Shown one piece after another: positions 1-6,782 of a stretch of DNA of 22,876 bases. The first letter of the stretch is position 1. Each line of letters opens with the position of its first letter. The position numbers and the translations under genes are program-made. The stretch is from the NCBI GenBank assembly GCA_003427395.1, contig BFEA01000023.1:120110-142985 (forward strand). The letters run 5' to 3'. The notes under the pieces are model-generated. The model did no database searches. It had not been told where the DNA came from and saw only the letters and a program-made list of their open reading frames with translations. The DNA comes from Chara braunii (taxonomy: Eukaryota; Streptophyta; Charophyceae; Charales; Characeae).

Positions 1-327
1 GTCCGGGCTTACGAAAGACAGCAGAAAGGTAAAGGTCCTGCCTTGGACTGAAATTTTCTCGGAGGACCTCGAATTTAGGCCGGCGGGAGTGAAACGGTAT
101 TCACCAGTTCGCGGTAGCGAATGCAGATCCCAGGGCTCGATCCCTAGATCCCCGTCTTACCTGTGCACAGTATGAGTGTCAACCCGTAGACTTGAACCTG
201 CGACCTGTAGGAACGCCAGTGGTAGGCAATTTGTCGTAGGTCACGGGGTAGAGGGGAATCGAACTGTAGACCTATAGATTAGGAGTCTAGACAGTTCCGA
301 AGTGGTAGCTGTAGGCTGCTTGAGGAG

Positions 328-391
328 TCAAGGTCGTAGCTGCTACTTACCTGAAAGGGCAAAGTCATAGCTGCTACAGTACCGAAGGGCC
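328..391. repeat. Tandem pair of degenerate ~32-bp repeats
   Basis: Positions 328-360 and 361-391 align as two diverged copies sharing TAGCTGCTAC followed by TACC-GAAGGGC. A weaker third copy may start near 300. The right end forms a short stem with 411-422 (CCGAAGGGCCA against TGGCCTTTCGG). Confidence 0.4.
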
Positions 392-585
392 AACGTAGAG
401 GTTTCTAGAACTGGCCTTTCGGAGTTGGCCTGTGTTCAGCAGAGGCAAGTGGTCAAGTGGTGGTAGTCCACCTAGCCCAGTCAGCAGTCCCAGGTAGCCC
501 AGTCCGGTCCAGTCAAGCAAGTACCGTCTGGGGATGTGCACATCATGGGCCAAGGGGTAGAGGGCAGACCAACGCACCGCAGAAG

Positions 586-592
586 TATAAAT
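586..592 (+). promoter_or_regulatory. Possible TATA box (TATAAAT)
   Basis: A TATAAAT string lies in moderately GC-rich DNA and is followed about 30 bases on by CATTCATTCATTCC, a plausible initiation region. No supported gene lies downstream, so this may be the core promoter of an old LTR. The assignment rests on the motif alone. Confidence 0.25.
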
Positions 593-1224
593 CAAGAGGC
601 TGTGTCCAGCCATTCATTCATTCCTGCGGATGCCATGCGGAAGCGCTGCCTCAGCAGCTTGTGCGAGGAGGTCTGCAGTGTGCCCGAAGACGAAGTGGGC
701 AGAGAAGTGTAGTGCAGCGATAGGGTAGTGGCAGCTAGCGCTGCCATAGCCATAGCCTAGTGTGTGTGTGTTGTGTGTGAACACTCGAGTGTTGCGTGTG
801 GGACATCCAGGGTGATCCAGAGTGCGAACAGTGAGTTGTGTGGGCGCTCAGTCGCCATAGCCAGTTTGAAGAGAACTCCTACCTGGTTACCATATCTTTG
901 AGTACTGTGTGGGCGCATGTCGCCAGTTGCTGTTTCGCTGTTTGCGTGCATGATAAGTGTGAAGAAGTTCGGTCCAAAATTTTGTTGAGAAACGCTGTTG
1001 GTTTTTTTTGTCTGAGTTTTCTGCGCTTTTCTAAAGATTTGTGGTTCTGTAAAAGTCTATATCTTACGTACATCTGGCATATACGTTTTTTTTTATGGTA
1101 CTATAAAGTCGTATAGACGAAAAAAAAGAAGGTATGTCCTTGTAGGCTTATACGTTTTTTCTGATGTTTTCTTTACCTGTTTTTGATGCACTAACCTTGC
1201 TGTGGCCATGTTCTGGTTTGAGTC

Positions 1225-1381
1225 AGAGTCACCTAGCTCATGTGGCTGAAAAAGCCGCTGAATGGTTTACACGACGTGTGAGTGTTACGAAACAGCTCAC
1301 GAGTTTGAGTCCTAATGGGATTAGATGGATACAATAAGATTAGGGTTTACCCCTTCAAAAAAGAAAAAGAAAAAAAAAAGC
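1225..1381 (+). mobile_element. tRNA-derived SINE, copy 1
   Basis: The sequence has an A-box-like TAGCTCATGTGG at 1234-1245 and a good B-box-like AGTTTGAGTCC at 1302-1312 (consensus GGTTCGANTCC). About 60 bases after the B box an A-rich tail begins (A runs broken by single G or C, about 1358-1380). The stretch from the B box on, GAGTTTGAGTCCTAATGG and following, recurs with a few changes at 5263-5294, so this is a dispersed family. The box spacing of about 68 bases suggests a tRNA with a long variable arm, or decay. The 5' end is approximate and I see no target-site duplication. Confidence 0.6.
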
Positions 1382-1737
1382 AACATTTTTTTGCCATTTT
1401 AAGATCTATTAAAAATGATTTGAGTCAACAGATAGGGACCTACCTGCAAATAGGAAGCTTTGATGGACAGGACCAAAAGTTAGCAAAAGCACTCCGCCCG
1501 TGTGTGTGTTTATCGGAGGCTGAAAGGCAAGGTACCTTGAAATTTCAGTCGCTGGCCAGGGAGCCACATCCTACCCTCTTTCCTCGAACATAACACACCA
1601 TGATTATGAATGTATACGCAGGCTTATCACCAGCCTCCTATTGATTAGCAGGCAGTCAGAGGGGTATGGCCGAGAGGCGGAAATGCACCCTTACAGACCT
1701 TCCCATTGGACTTGACCACACTGAGTATACTGGTCCC

Positions 1738-1744
1738 TATAAAT
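1738..1744 (+). promoter_or_regulatory. Possible TATA box (TATAAAT)
   Basis: A TATAAAT string sits in CCCTATAAATCAGCAGCC. No supported downstream gene is seen. Motif only. Confidence 0.2.
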
Positions 1745-2156
1745 CAGCAGCCAAAGACTCATGGCACACCTTCATAGGCCATCTGAGGGAGAGAGAGACT
1801 CCCGTTTCAACCGTGAGGTAATATAAGAGACCCTAATACGATTATATACATATTTTTTAGACCCTAGATGATTTCTCTCTAGAGTCTAACCAATTTCTTA
1901 CAAAGGTGTGCTGCAGCATCAACCAAAGACTGGTGTTGTATCCGCCATGCAATCGGTTTTTTGCTTTCTTTTTTGAAGGTTTTTTCCTTCTTCTCTCTCT
2001 CTCTAAATACGCCCTTCCTGCTGACACAATCGTAGTAGTTCAAATGACCGCACATTATTTCCCCGTCAGCAAGCTAAGTCAAGCCTTGCCAAAGTTGGTT
2101 AATGAAAGCTACATGCTCGTTTAATAAAGTTATGGGAAGGCGCTCGGAGAGAAAAC

Positions 2157-2248
2157 AAAGTGAGCACAAATGACAAGGCATTGTTCGGTGTGGACAGCAC
2201 ACAAAGCGAGCACAAATGAGAAGACATTGTTTGGTATAGACAGCGCAC
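2157..2248. repeat. 46-bp tandem duplication
   Basis: Two neighbouring copies (about 2157-2202 and 2203-2248) share GAGCACAAATGA, ACATTGTT-like and GACAGC blocks at a constant offset of 46 bases, with a handful of substitutions. The duplication begins at the 3' edge of the zinc-finger exon on the minus strand, at its putative splice donor. Confidence 0.7.
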
Positions 2249-2486
2249 CTTTGCTTCAGCTGCTCTCCGACTCAAGGAATTGTAACCGTCATGTTTGCTG
2301 AACAAATGGTTTTGCAGTGACCCATATCCTTTAAAGGTTTTTCCACAAGAGAGACATTTCACCTGTAATGAACCAAGCACAAACACACAAAGCACATAAA
2401 TGTGCATTAAGTCGGTTAGACTATACCTTTATGATCGTTATCTCGCCTCGTAGGTGCCTCGCTGAACATTCTGTTAATCCCTGCAT
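2249..2486 (-). CDS. C2H2 zinc-finger gene fragment, two exons
   Basis: The minus strand reads as exon 2486-2427 (ATG plus 19 codons), a 64-base intron 2426-2363 (GTATAG...TTACAG), and exon 2362-2249 (38 codons). The frame continues exactly across the junction. The second exon encodes CLSCGKTF then KGYGSLQNHLFSKH. This is C-x2-C-x3-F-x5-L-x2-H-x4-H, a complete classical C2H2 finger with its hydrophobic core residues, so nucleic-acid binding is expected. After the finger comes a basic SLSRRAAEAK tail ending at a possible donor (AAAG|GTGCGC). A further exon is likely but I could not place it; without splicing the frame stops at 2099. The true start is uncertain because an in-frame TGA lies three codons before the ATG, and an acceptor-like AG also occurs there. 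It may be a host gene or a decayed transposon gene. Confidence 0.45.
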
Positions 2487-2560
2487 CCTTGCTCAAAGAA
2501 AAACTGAGCCCTTTTTTTTTTCTTTTTTTTCCTTTTTTTTTAGGGGCAAAATGAGTGTCT

Positions 2561-2580
2561 TCCAATTCAATTGAATTGGA
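2561..2580. repeat. Perfect 20-bp palindrome
   Basis: TCCAATTCAATTGAATTGGA reads the same on both strands. It lies just after a T-rich tract and could be a fold-back or a binding site. Nothing around it decides between these. Confidence 0.8.
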
Positions 2581-2602
2581 TCCGTATTCACCAAAACACG
2601 TA

Positions 2603-2667
2603 GATGTCACTGGATTAATCAGGCCGCAAACGCACAAAAAATGCCATAAGACATCACTGGACTAATC
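2603..2667. repeat. 18-bp direct repeat pair
   Basis: GATGTCACTGGATTAATC at 2603-2620 and GACATCACTGGACTAATC at 2650-2667 differ at three positions, all transitions, and are offset by 47 bases. Confidence 0.6.
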
Positions 2668-2803
2668 GCCCGTTAAGCCCCTCAAACTATCCACCAAGAG
2701 CTCGGTGCGCCCTCCCACGCACAACACCCATGCCTCCCCCCCCTCCCATTTATCGACTTCCTGCAGTGGCCCAATCTTTAACCCTCCGCAAACGTCTCCT
2801 CCT

Positions 2804-3023
2804 CTAGTCCCCCTTTCTGCGGAATGAGCATCCCTCCGTCAATAAAAGTTGGCTCCCAAAGGACCACAGAGCACAACAGTCTGAGAGTGACTGAAGGCAG
2901 TGGTGATGCTAAAGCAGCCCTGGCATTTCACATCCATGAAGAACTGGGCTTTGCACAAGCCTTTCAGCTTGTCCTTCTTCTTTTCCGAGTCCGCGGGCGG
3001 ATGCAGCAGATCGAGAGCGCCAT
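2804..3023 (-). pseudogene. RPS27: Ribosomal protein eS27 (RPS27) processed pseudogene, plant type
   Basis: The minus strand contains, in order, pieces of the small-subunit protein eS27: [19 protein letters not shown] (in a shifted frame), [24 protein letters not shown], and a C-terminal [12 protein letters not shown] followed by TAG at 2806-2804. The residues match the plant form of the protein. The copy is broken. The segment after the start is shortened, there are frame changes either side of RLVQSP, and most of the second half of the zinc ribbon (between VVLC and LTEGC) is deleted, which removes the second CxxC pair. The surviving pieces are contiguous without introns, which suggests a retrocopy, but I see no poly(A) after the stop. 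The ATG at 3023-3021 is where the normal start would fall. No function is expected. Confidence 0.8.
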
Positions 3024-3142
3024 AGCCGAAGCTTGCTGAACTGACACAGAGCAGCACGACGAGGCAAACAGCGCTCACACCAGTACCCGCGCTCATGCAA
3101 CCTGAGTTCACAGCCGACTCACAGCTGACCCACAAAGCCGAA

Positions 3143-3145
<3 letters not shown>

Positions 3146-3175
<30 letters not shown>
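3146..3175. repeat. Poly(T) run of 30 (possible poly(A) tail of a minus-strand retrocopy)
   Basis: Thirty consecutive T occur on the plus strand. Read on the minus strand, this would be the A tail of a retroposon whose body lies at 3176 and above. I did not find a target-site duplication. Confidence 0.6.
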
Positions 3176-3176
<1 letters not shown>

Positions 3177-3565
3177 ACAAAACAGCAGCTCGGGCTGCTA
3201 TTGGGGGTGGTACGGGCATCCCTCAATAGCAACCATCTGCCCTCAGCTCCAGTCTATTGGTGGGGAGCATCACCTGCTGGAAACCGGGTCCAGCATCCCA
3301 TTGCAAGACTTGATGCACAACATTACAGCAGATACAGAGTTGCGCACATGGCAGCATTGATTACCCTGTTGCCAGGGGATTGACTGCCAGTGGCTCAAAA
3401 AAACTAAGTCCTGCTGAGGCAGCCTGAGGCCGGTCTCTTCAGCCTCTCAGGCCACCAAATTGACAGATTTATCTCTGGCCGTCAGTGTCAGCTGCCTCCA
3501 TGGCACTGCATATCCACCATTGACAAGCTGTGGGCTGGAAACAGATCTGGAAACTCCGAGGGGGG
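3176..3565. other. Unassigned stretch
   Basis: I see no coding region, RNA gene or clear repeat. It may be the body of the minus-strand retroposon ended by the T30 run, or the 3' UTR of the minus-strand gene that stops at 3566. Confidence 0.3.
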
Positions 3566-3971
3566 TCACAGAGGAATTGCGGTGTCCACTTTGGTCCAGT
3601 CCTTAAAGACGATATTGTAGTCCCGGCGAAAAGCCCCTTGACATGTGACTGGCTGATTTCCGCTGTCCCATTGGATGTAGGCTATTCCGCCGCCTTGCTC
3701 ACACCCCAGCCAATCCTCTGAGAAACGCTCGGTTGTCCGTGTTATATCATTCTTCGTCTGAAAAAGATCAAGTTGCGCTTTCACTTTCGTCCATTGTGAA
3801 CCCTGTGTTTGACAAATGAAACATTTTTTCTCACAACTGCATGTAGCCCCTAACCTCTAACGTTATTTTATCTACCTGATTCCACGAATTTCCATCAGAA
3901 TTTGAACATATGAGTCCTCCGAGACATCCGTTTAAATTGGAACGATATAGAGAATGATGGCACGCATACAT
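3566..3971 (-). CDS. Two-exon gene, 110 residues, function unknown
   Basis: Exon 1 runs 3971-3876 (ATG plus 31 codons) and ends AATCAG|GTAGAT. The intron is 3875-3803 (73 bases, ending AAACACAG). Exon 2 runs 3802-3566 and ends at TGA. The join is in phase 0, giving ...SDGNSWNQ|GSQWTKVKAQ... with no stop. The product is rich in Trp, Asp, Asn and Gly, has five Cys, and ends KDWTKVDTAIPL; I see no signal peptide, membrane segment or family signature. The Trp/Gly/Asp pattern is reminiscent of secreted beta-rich or lectin-like domains, which is only an impression. The first ATG follows an in-frame TGA with no acceptor between them. So either this is the true start or an upstream exon is lost. The intron length matches that of the zinc-finger gene nearby. 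Confidence 0.5.
3803..3875 (-). other. Candidate intron, 73 bases
   Basis: On the minus strand it begins GTAGAT and ends with a T-containing stretch and CACAG. Removing it joins two open frames without shift. It contains an in-frame stop if retained, so splicing is needed for the product. Confidence 0.5.
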
Positions 3972-4307
3972 TGAGAAATGGTCCAAATTATGTATTCAAA
4001 AAAACAAATGAGCATACGATATGTTCATCGATAGTTACATGTGTGTACCATTCAGCCACATGGGTTGGGTATTACACATGCCTTCTTTCCCCATTCAGTC
4101 ACTTTCCTGTGCTATGCTGCCATAATACAGAACATAATCCTTACAATCACAAGACATGATGTGGCATGCACGGACCTCCCACACGGGCCCTGAGGGGGCC
4201 AACTTAGGGCAGCACGACCCTCATTTTGGTGCCACCTTAGGCCAGTAGGCACACTTTTGGCCTTGCACGTTTTCCTGAGTGCTGCATGAGTTATTTTTGT
4301 CCTGGTA
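3972..4307. other. Unassigned stretch
   Basis: No gene or repeat is supported. From 4160 the sequence becomes G/C-rich, with CCAACTTAGGGCAGCACGACC and similar strings leading into the tRNA-like element. That may be the 5' part of the same element. Confidence 0.3.
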
Positions 4308-4400
4308 CAGCCGATTAGCTCAGTGGGTAGAGCACCGGTTGGAAATGTGCACTGTGGCTTGAGGTTGTGGGTCCAAAACTCTGCAGCCTTGCGCATGCAC
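4308..4400 (+). mobile_element. tRNA-like element (SINE head or tRNA pseudogene)
   Basis: CCGATTAGCTCAGTGGGTAG at 4311-4330 contains a perfect Pol III A box (TAGCTCAGTGGG, 4316-4327) and an intact D stem (GCTC/GAGC). The expected T arm is weak (GGTCCAAAACT near 4370). The acceptor halves do not pair and the A-B spacing is slightly long, so this is not a working tRNA. It is followed by a repeated module (4448-4690). That suggests a tRNA-headed retroposon, distinct from the family at 1225 and 5262. Confidence 0.5.
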
Positions 4401-4447
4401 ACTGGCGGACGTTGACCGACGCACGGCTGGACTCATCCAGCATGGAT

Positions 4448-4686
4448 GGGTTCCATTTAATTCAACTTGGATGGACTCATCCAGCATGGGTGGGTTCCAT
4501 GTTTATTTTTTATTTTTTTTGTTTTTTTTATTTGTTGGTGGGTTCCATTTATAACCGAGCGCAGGCACCAAGTTGCGATCCCGCCAGCCACAAAGCGGAG
4601 GCAAGTCCCGGTCAACACAGCGGCTGTCCATTTGGTGGGTTCCATTTAATTCAACTTGGATGGACTCATCCAGCATGGGTGGGTTC
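4448..4686. repeat. 50-bp direct repeat pair with T-rich insert
   Basis: Positions 4448-4497 and 4637-4686 are identical by eye, starting GGGTTCCATTTAATTCAAC and ending GGGTGGGTTC. A further pair, GGGTTCCATTTATAACCGAG near 4540 and GGGTTCTATTTATAACTGAG near 4681, continues the likeness. The first copy is split by a T-rich insert (about 4498-4535). This is a local duplication of a repeat module. Confidence 0.7.
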
Positions 4687-4735
4687 TATTTATAACTGAG
4701 AACTGGCACGAAGTGGCTATAGATGATGGTAACTG

Positions 4736-4846
4736 CTACCTTCTTCCCCCGAATACAACGTACGGTCATTATAGCCGTATTTAGTCTGAATGACAGCCCA
4801 AATACAGCTATAATGACCGTACGTTGTATTCGGGGGAAGAAGGTAG
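4736..4846. repeat. 47-bp inverted repeat with 17-base loop
   Basis: The left arm 4736-4782 and right arm 4800-4846 are reverse complements with one C/T difference, which would be a G-U pair in RNA. The loop is 4783-4799. Arms begin CTACCTTCTTCCCCCGAATA and end ...GTACGTTG...GGTAG. It is AT/GC balanced and not simple sequence. It could be a small fold-back transposon (MITE), a recent inverted duplication, or a hairpin RNA precursor. I see no clear target-site duplication at the edges. Confidence 0.85.
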
Positions 4847-5261
4847 GTTTGGCATCTTCTGTTCTGTTTGAAGAACAAACAAATATGTCTGCCATCGTTC
4901 AGTGTTTCATTCTTTTAAACCAAAAAATCTTGTGAAAAAAAAGACAGGGTGAAAGACCAGACAAGACATTGAGGGGGAAAGAAGTAGATAAGCAGGATAG
5001 AAAGGGGCAGAACAAGGAAAACACAAAGTCAAAAAAAAAAAAAAAAAAAAAGGGGGCAGAGTGCAGACATGGCCAAGCCAAGGAGGCACGTACGAGATCA
5101 ATGACAGAACAGGACAGAGGGGGAGAAAAGGAGAGAGGCAGCAAAGAGATTTAGACTGCGAAAAGACAAGAACAAAGGAAAACAGAAAGCTCACAGGGCA
5201 CCCAATCCATATTGCAGCATTATACACACACGTAAATTATTATTATTAGTAAACAGAAGAT
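4847..5261. other. A-rich non-coding stretch
   Basis: The plus strand is purine-rich (AAAGACAGGG, AAGGAAAACACAAAG) with a 21-base A run at 5031-5051. The Lys/Arg-rich open frames here reflect composition, not coding. The A run may be the tail of a plus-strand retroposon. Confidence 0.4.
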
Positions 5262-5355
5262 CGTGAGTCTGAATCCTGATGGAATCAGGTGGATAGTGTA
5301 CCAGCTTTTTTGAAAGGGGGAGGGAAAAAAAAAAACAAAAAAAAAAAACAAGGAA
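5262..5355 (+). mobile_element. tRNA-derived SINE, copy 2 (5'-truncated)
   Basis: CGTGAGTCTGAATCCTGATG at 5262-5281 and the following GGAATCAGGTGGATA match the B-box segment and downstream bases of the element at 1225-1381. The B box is AGTCTGAATCC at 5266-5276. An A-rich tail (A runs broken by C) covers about 5325-5350. The A-box half is absent, so the copy is truncated. It sits just beyond the end of the minus-strand repeat-protein ORF. Confidence 0.55.
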
Positions 5356-5381
5356 CCCATGAGGAAGTCGTTCAGGATGAT

Positions 5382-6782
5382 TCAGAGAAGATTACCACGG
5401 CCTCTGCGCAAGAAAAAAAACAAGGCAAAAGGAAAGGAAAGCCCACAAGGAGTGCCAGGAGAGCAAAGGGAAGAGAAAGAAAGGGTATTGCAACCCACCA
5501 GTCTATGTGCATCCAGAGGGCTCTTTTGAGCTTCTGCCACCGATCTTTTGAAAACTGCATCTTGGTCTTTCCTTTTTGTGGTACTCGCTGTGCCTTCTCC
5601 TCTTCGTGTGTTAGACTGACATTCAAGAGACTGCACTCTGCTGCTGCCACCACCAACATTGTCCCTTGGCAACGCAGTATTCGAGGGCCTCAAAATATCA
5701 TCATCAGGTGGGGTAATATCAGCCAAACACGTGGCGTCAAAGTATCGAGTGCAGGGTGCAGCTTGTGACGATGTGAGCCATTCTGTCCGTGCTCCCTTCG
5801 CAGTATTCGAGAGCCTCAAAGTATCATCAGCAGGTGGGGTAATATCGGCCAAACACGTGGCCACGTTGAGCCGCCGCGCACCCATTTCAGACCGCCGTGA
5901 CATGGTTCTTTCCTCAGCCAGCGAACAAGACGAAGAAGCAGCAGCATCTGCGGTGCCCTTCCCAGAGGATCGGGAAGACAAGCAGGTGCTGCGCGTCTTT
6001 TCTTCCACTTGCAACGTCTTGGAGCTGCCAGCCTTTGTCTTCTTCTGGTTCCCACTGCCGTTCTCATCACTGTTGAAGCTCTGGTTGTTGTGACTGCGGT
6101 TCTGGTCATTAGTTTTGTTATATCTCGCCCTAGGGAATCTACAAGAAGCTACACCATCCCCTTCCGCGGGCCTCAACATATCACCACCATGTGGGGCAAT
6201 ATCCGCCCAATACTTAGGCAGATTAGGCCACCGTGCCCCCGTTTGTGATCGCTGTGCAATTGTTTCCTCAGCCGGGGAACGGGGCGAAAAAGCAGCAGCA
6301 TCTAGAGTGCCCTTCCCAGAGGAGCGGAAAGAACAGCTGGCGCTTCGGCTCTTTTCTTCCAATCCCACCTTCTTGGATCTCCCTTTGCCAGCCTTTTCCT
6401 TCGCCTTCTTCTCACTATCGTTCTGATCAGTATTGACGTTCCAGTTGCTGTGCCTTCTGTCCTCGTCATTACCTTCCTTACATCTGGCTGTAGGGAATCT
6501 ACAGGAAGCGACGCCCCTCCCTTCCTTGTCATCGGTAGATGCCATTGACTGGTTCTGGGACCAAGGACGTCCCTTGCACACCTCAGCATCATCCGTTGCA
6601 GAACCAGTTGGATTCCCAGAGCCAGTCTCAGAAGAAGTTACATTCCCAGAACCAGTAGGTTTCCCAAACCCGGTCAGATTCTCAGAACCGCGTTCTTCCA
6701 GCTCTTTGACGATAGTCGGAACAGGATTTCTGATGACGTCCGCCCAAGATTTGCCTTGCACTTGCACTGCCGTTTTCTCCAT
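5382..6782 (-). CDS. Hypothetical Ser/Lys/Arg-rich protein with 120-residue repeats
   Basis: An uninterrupted 466-codon frame starts at ATG 6782. The N-terminus (residues 1-30) contains KSWADVIRNP and may form a helix. Residues 35-62 are short Gly/Asn/Thr repeats (TGSGN). Residues 91-210 and 211-330 are two copies of a 120-residue unit beginning VASCRFP and ending with an ADI-P-x(4-6)-LR motif. A partial third copy (residues 348-370) repeats only that last motif (CLADITPPxDDxLR). The units are polar and charged, without zinc knuckles, membrane segments or a known catalytic motif. The frame stayed open through two diverged 360-bp repeats, which argues for past coding selection. The last ~40 residues (Leu/Phe-rich) come from low-complexity DNA and may not be original. 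SWADVIR-like starts occur in some LINE ORF1 proteins, but no reverse transcriptase lies downstream. Function is not recognised. Confidence 0.45.
   Translation of the reverse strand: MEKTAVQVQGKSWADVIRNPVPTIVKELEERGSENLTGFGKPTGSGNVTSSETGSGNPTGSATDDAEVCKGRPWSQNQSMASTDDKEGRGVASCRFPTARCKEGNDEDRRHSNWNVNTDQNDSEKKAKEKAGKGRSKKVGLEEKSRSASCSFRSSGKGTLDAAAFSPRSPAEETIAQRSQTGARWPNLPKYWADIAPHGGDMLRPAEGDGVASCRFPRARYNKTNDQNRSHNNQSFNSDENGSGNQKKTKAGSSKTLQVEEKTRSTCLSSRSSGKGTADAAASSSCSLAEERTMSRRSEMGARRLNVATCLADITPPADDTLRLSNTAKGARTEWLTSSQAAPCTRYFDATCLADITPPDDDILRPSNTALPRDNVGGGSSRVQSLECQSNTRRGEGTASTTKRKDQDAVFKRSVAEAQKSPLDAHRLVGCNTLSFSSLCSPGTPCGLSFPFALFFFLRRGRGNLL
5793..6512. repeat. Two 360-bp coding repeats
   Basis: On the plus strand, GTGCCCTTCCCAGAGGA, GCAGCAGCATCT and TAGGGAATCTACA each occur twice, about 356-361 bases apart (6153-6512 and 5793-6152). 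They correspond to the two protein repeats of the minus-strand ORF. A third fragment near 5679-5735 repeats the GGTGGGGTAATATC block found near 5802-5858. Confidence 0.75.

Larger units (their letters stand above)
1..1224. other. Non-coding stretch with short internal duplications
   Basis: No coding region is supported here; the open frames are short and low in complexity. The first 450 bases contain degenerate direct repeats (for example a unit around GTAGCTGCTAC near 335 and again near 366). There are also three sequences resembling the Pol III B box: on the minus strand near 254-264 and 192-202, and on the plus strand at 134-144. None is backed by a complete tRNA fold. T-rich tracts follow from about 1005. 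The best regulatory candidate is listed separately at 586. The stretch could be an old LTR or other decayed transposon, but I cannot show its ends. Confidence 0.4.
1382..2248. other. Non-coding stretch, A/T-rich with a possible promoter
   Basis: I find no supported gene here. A tRNA-Ser/Leu-like string TGGCCGAGAGG occurs near 1668 without a matching B box. A TATAAAT string at 1738-1744 is followed by GAG-rich sequence, a layout also seen in short LTRs, but no LTR partner is visible. A plus-strand AATAAA lies near 2122. The tandem repeat at 2157-2248 is listed separately. Confidence 0.35.
2487..2803. other. Non-coding stretch with palindrome and paired repeats
   Basis: No gene is supported. 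The stretch holds T-rich runs (about 2511-2541), a 20-bp perfect palindrome and an 18-bp imperfect direct repeat, both listed separately, and then C-rich sequence from 2690. Confidence 0.4.

Noticed and set aside
457-723. 88-codon plus-strand frame
   Set aside because: Repeats in the DNA and overlap with a TATA-like promoter; no recognisable protein features.
2839-3219. Single 126-residue protein with a Lys run and an eS27-like C-terminus
   Set aside because: The Lys run is the T30 tract and the eS27 part is frameshifted and deleted. It is a pseudogene plus flanking sequence, not a novel fusion.
4310-4386. Functional tRNA gene
   Set aside because: The A box and D stem are good, but the acceptor halves do not pair, the T arm is weak and no clean anticodon arm forms.
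4969-5249. Lys/Arg/Glu-rich open frames
   Set aside because: They follow from purine-rich DNA with a 21-base A run; no ordered protein segment.
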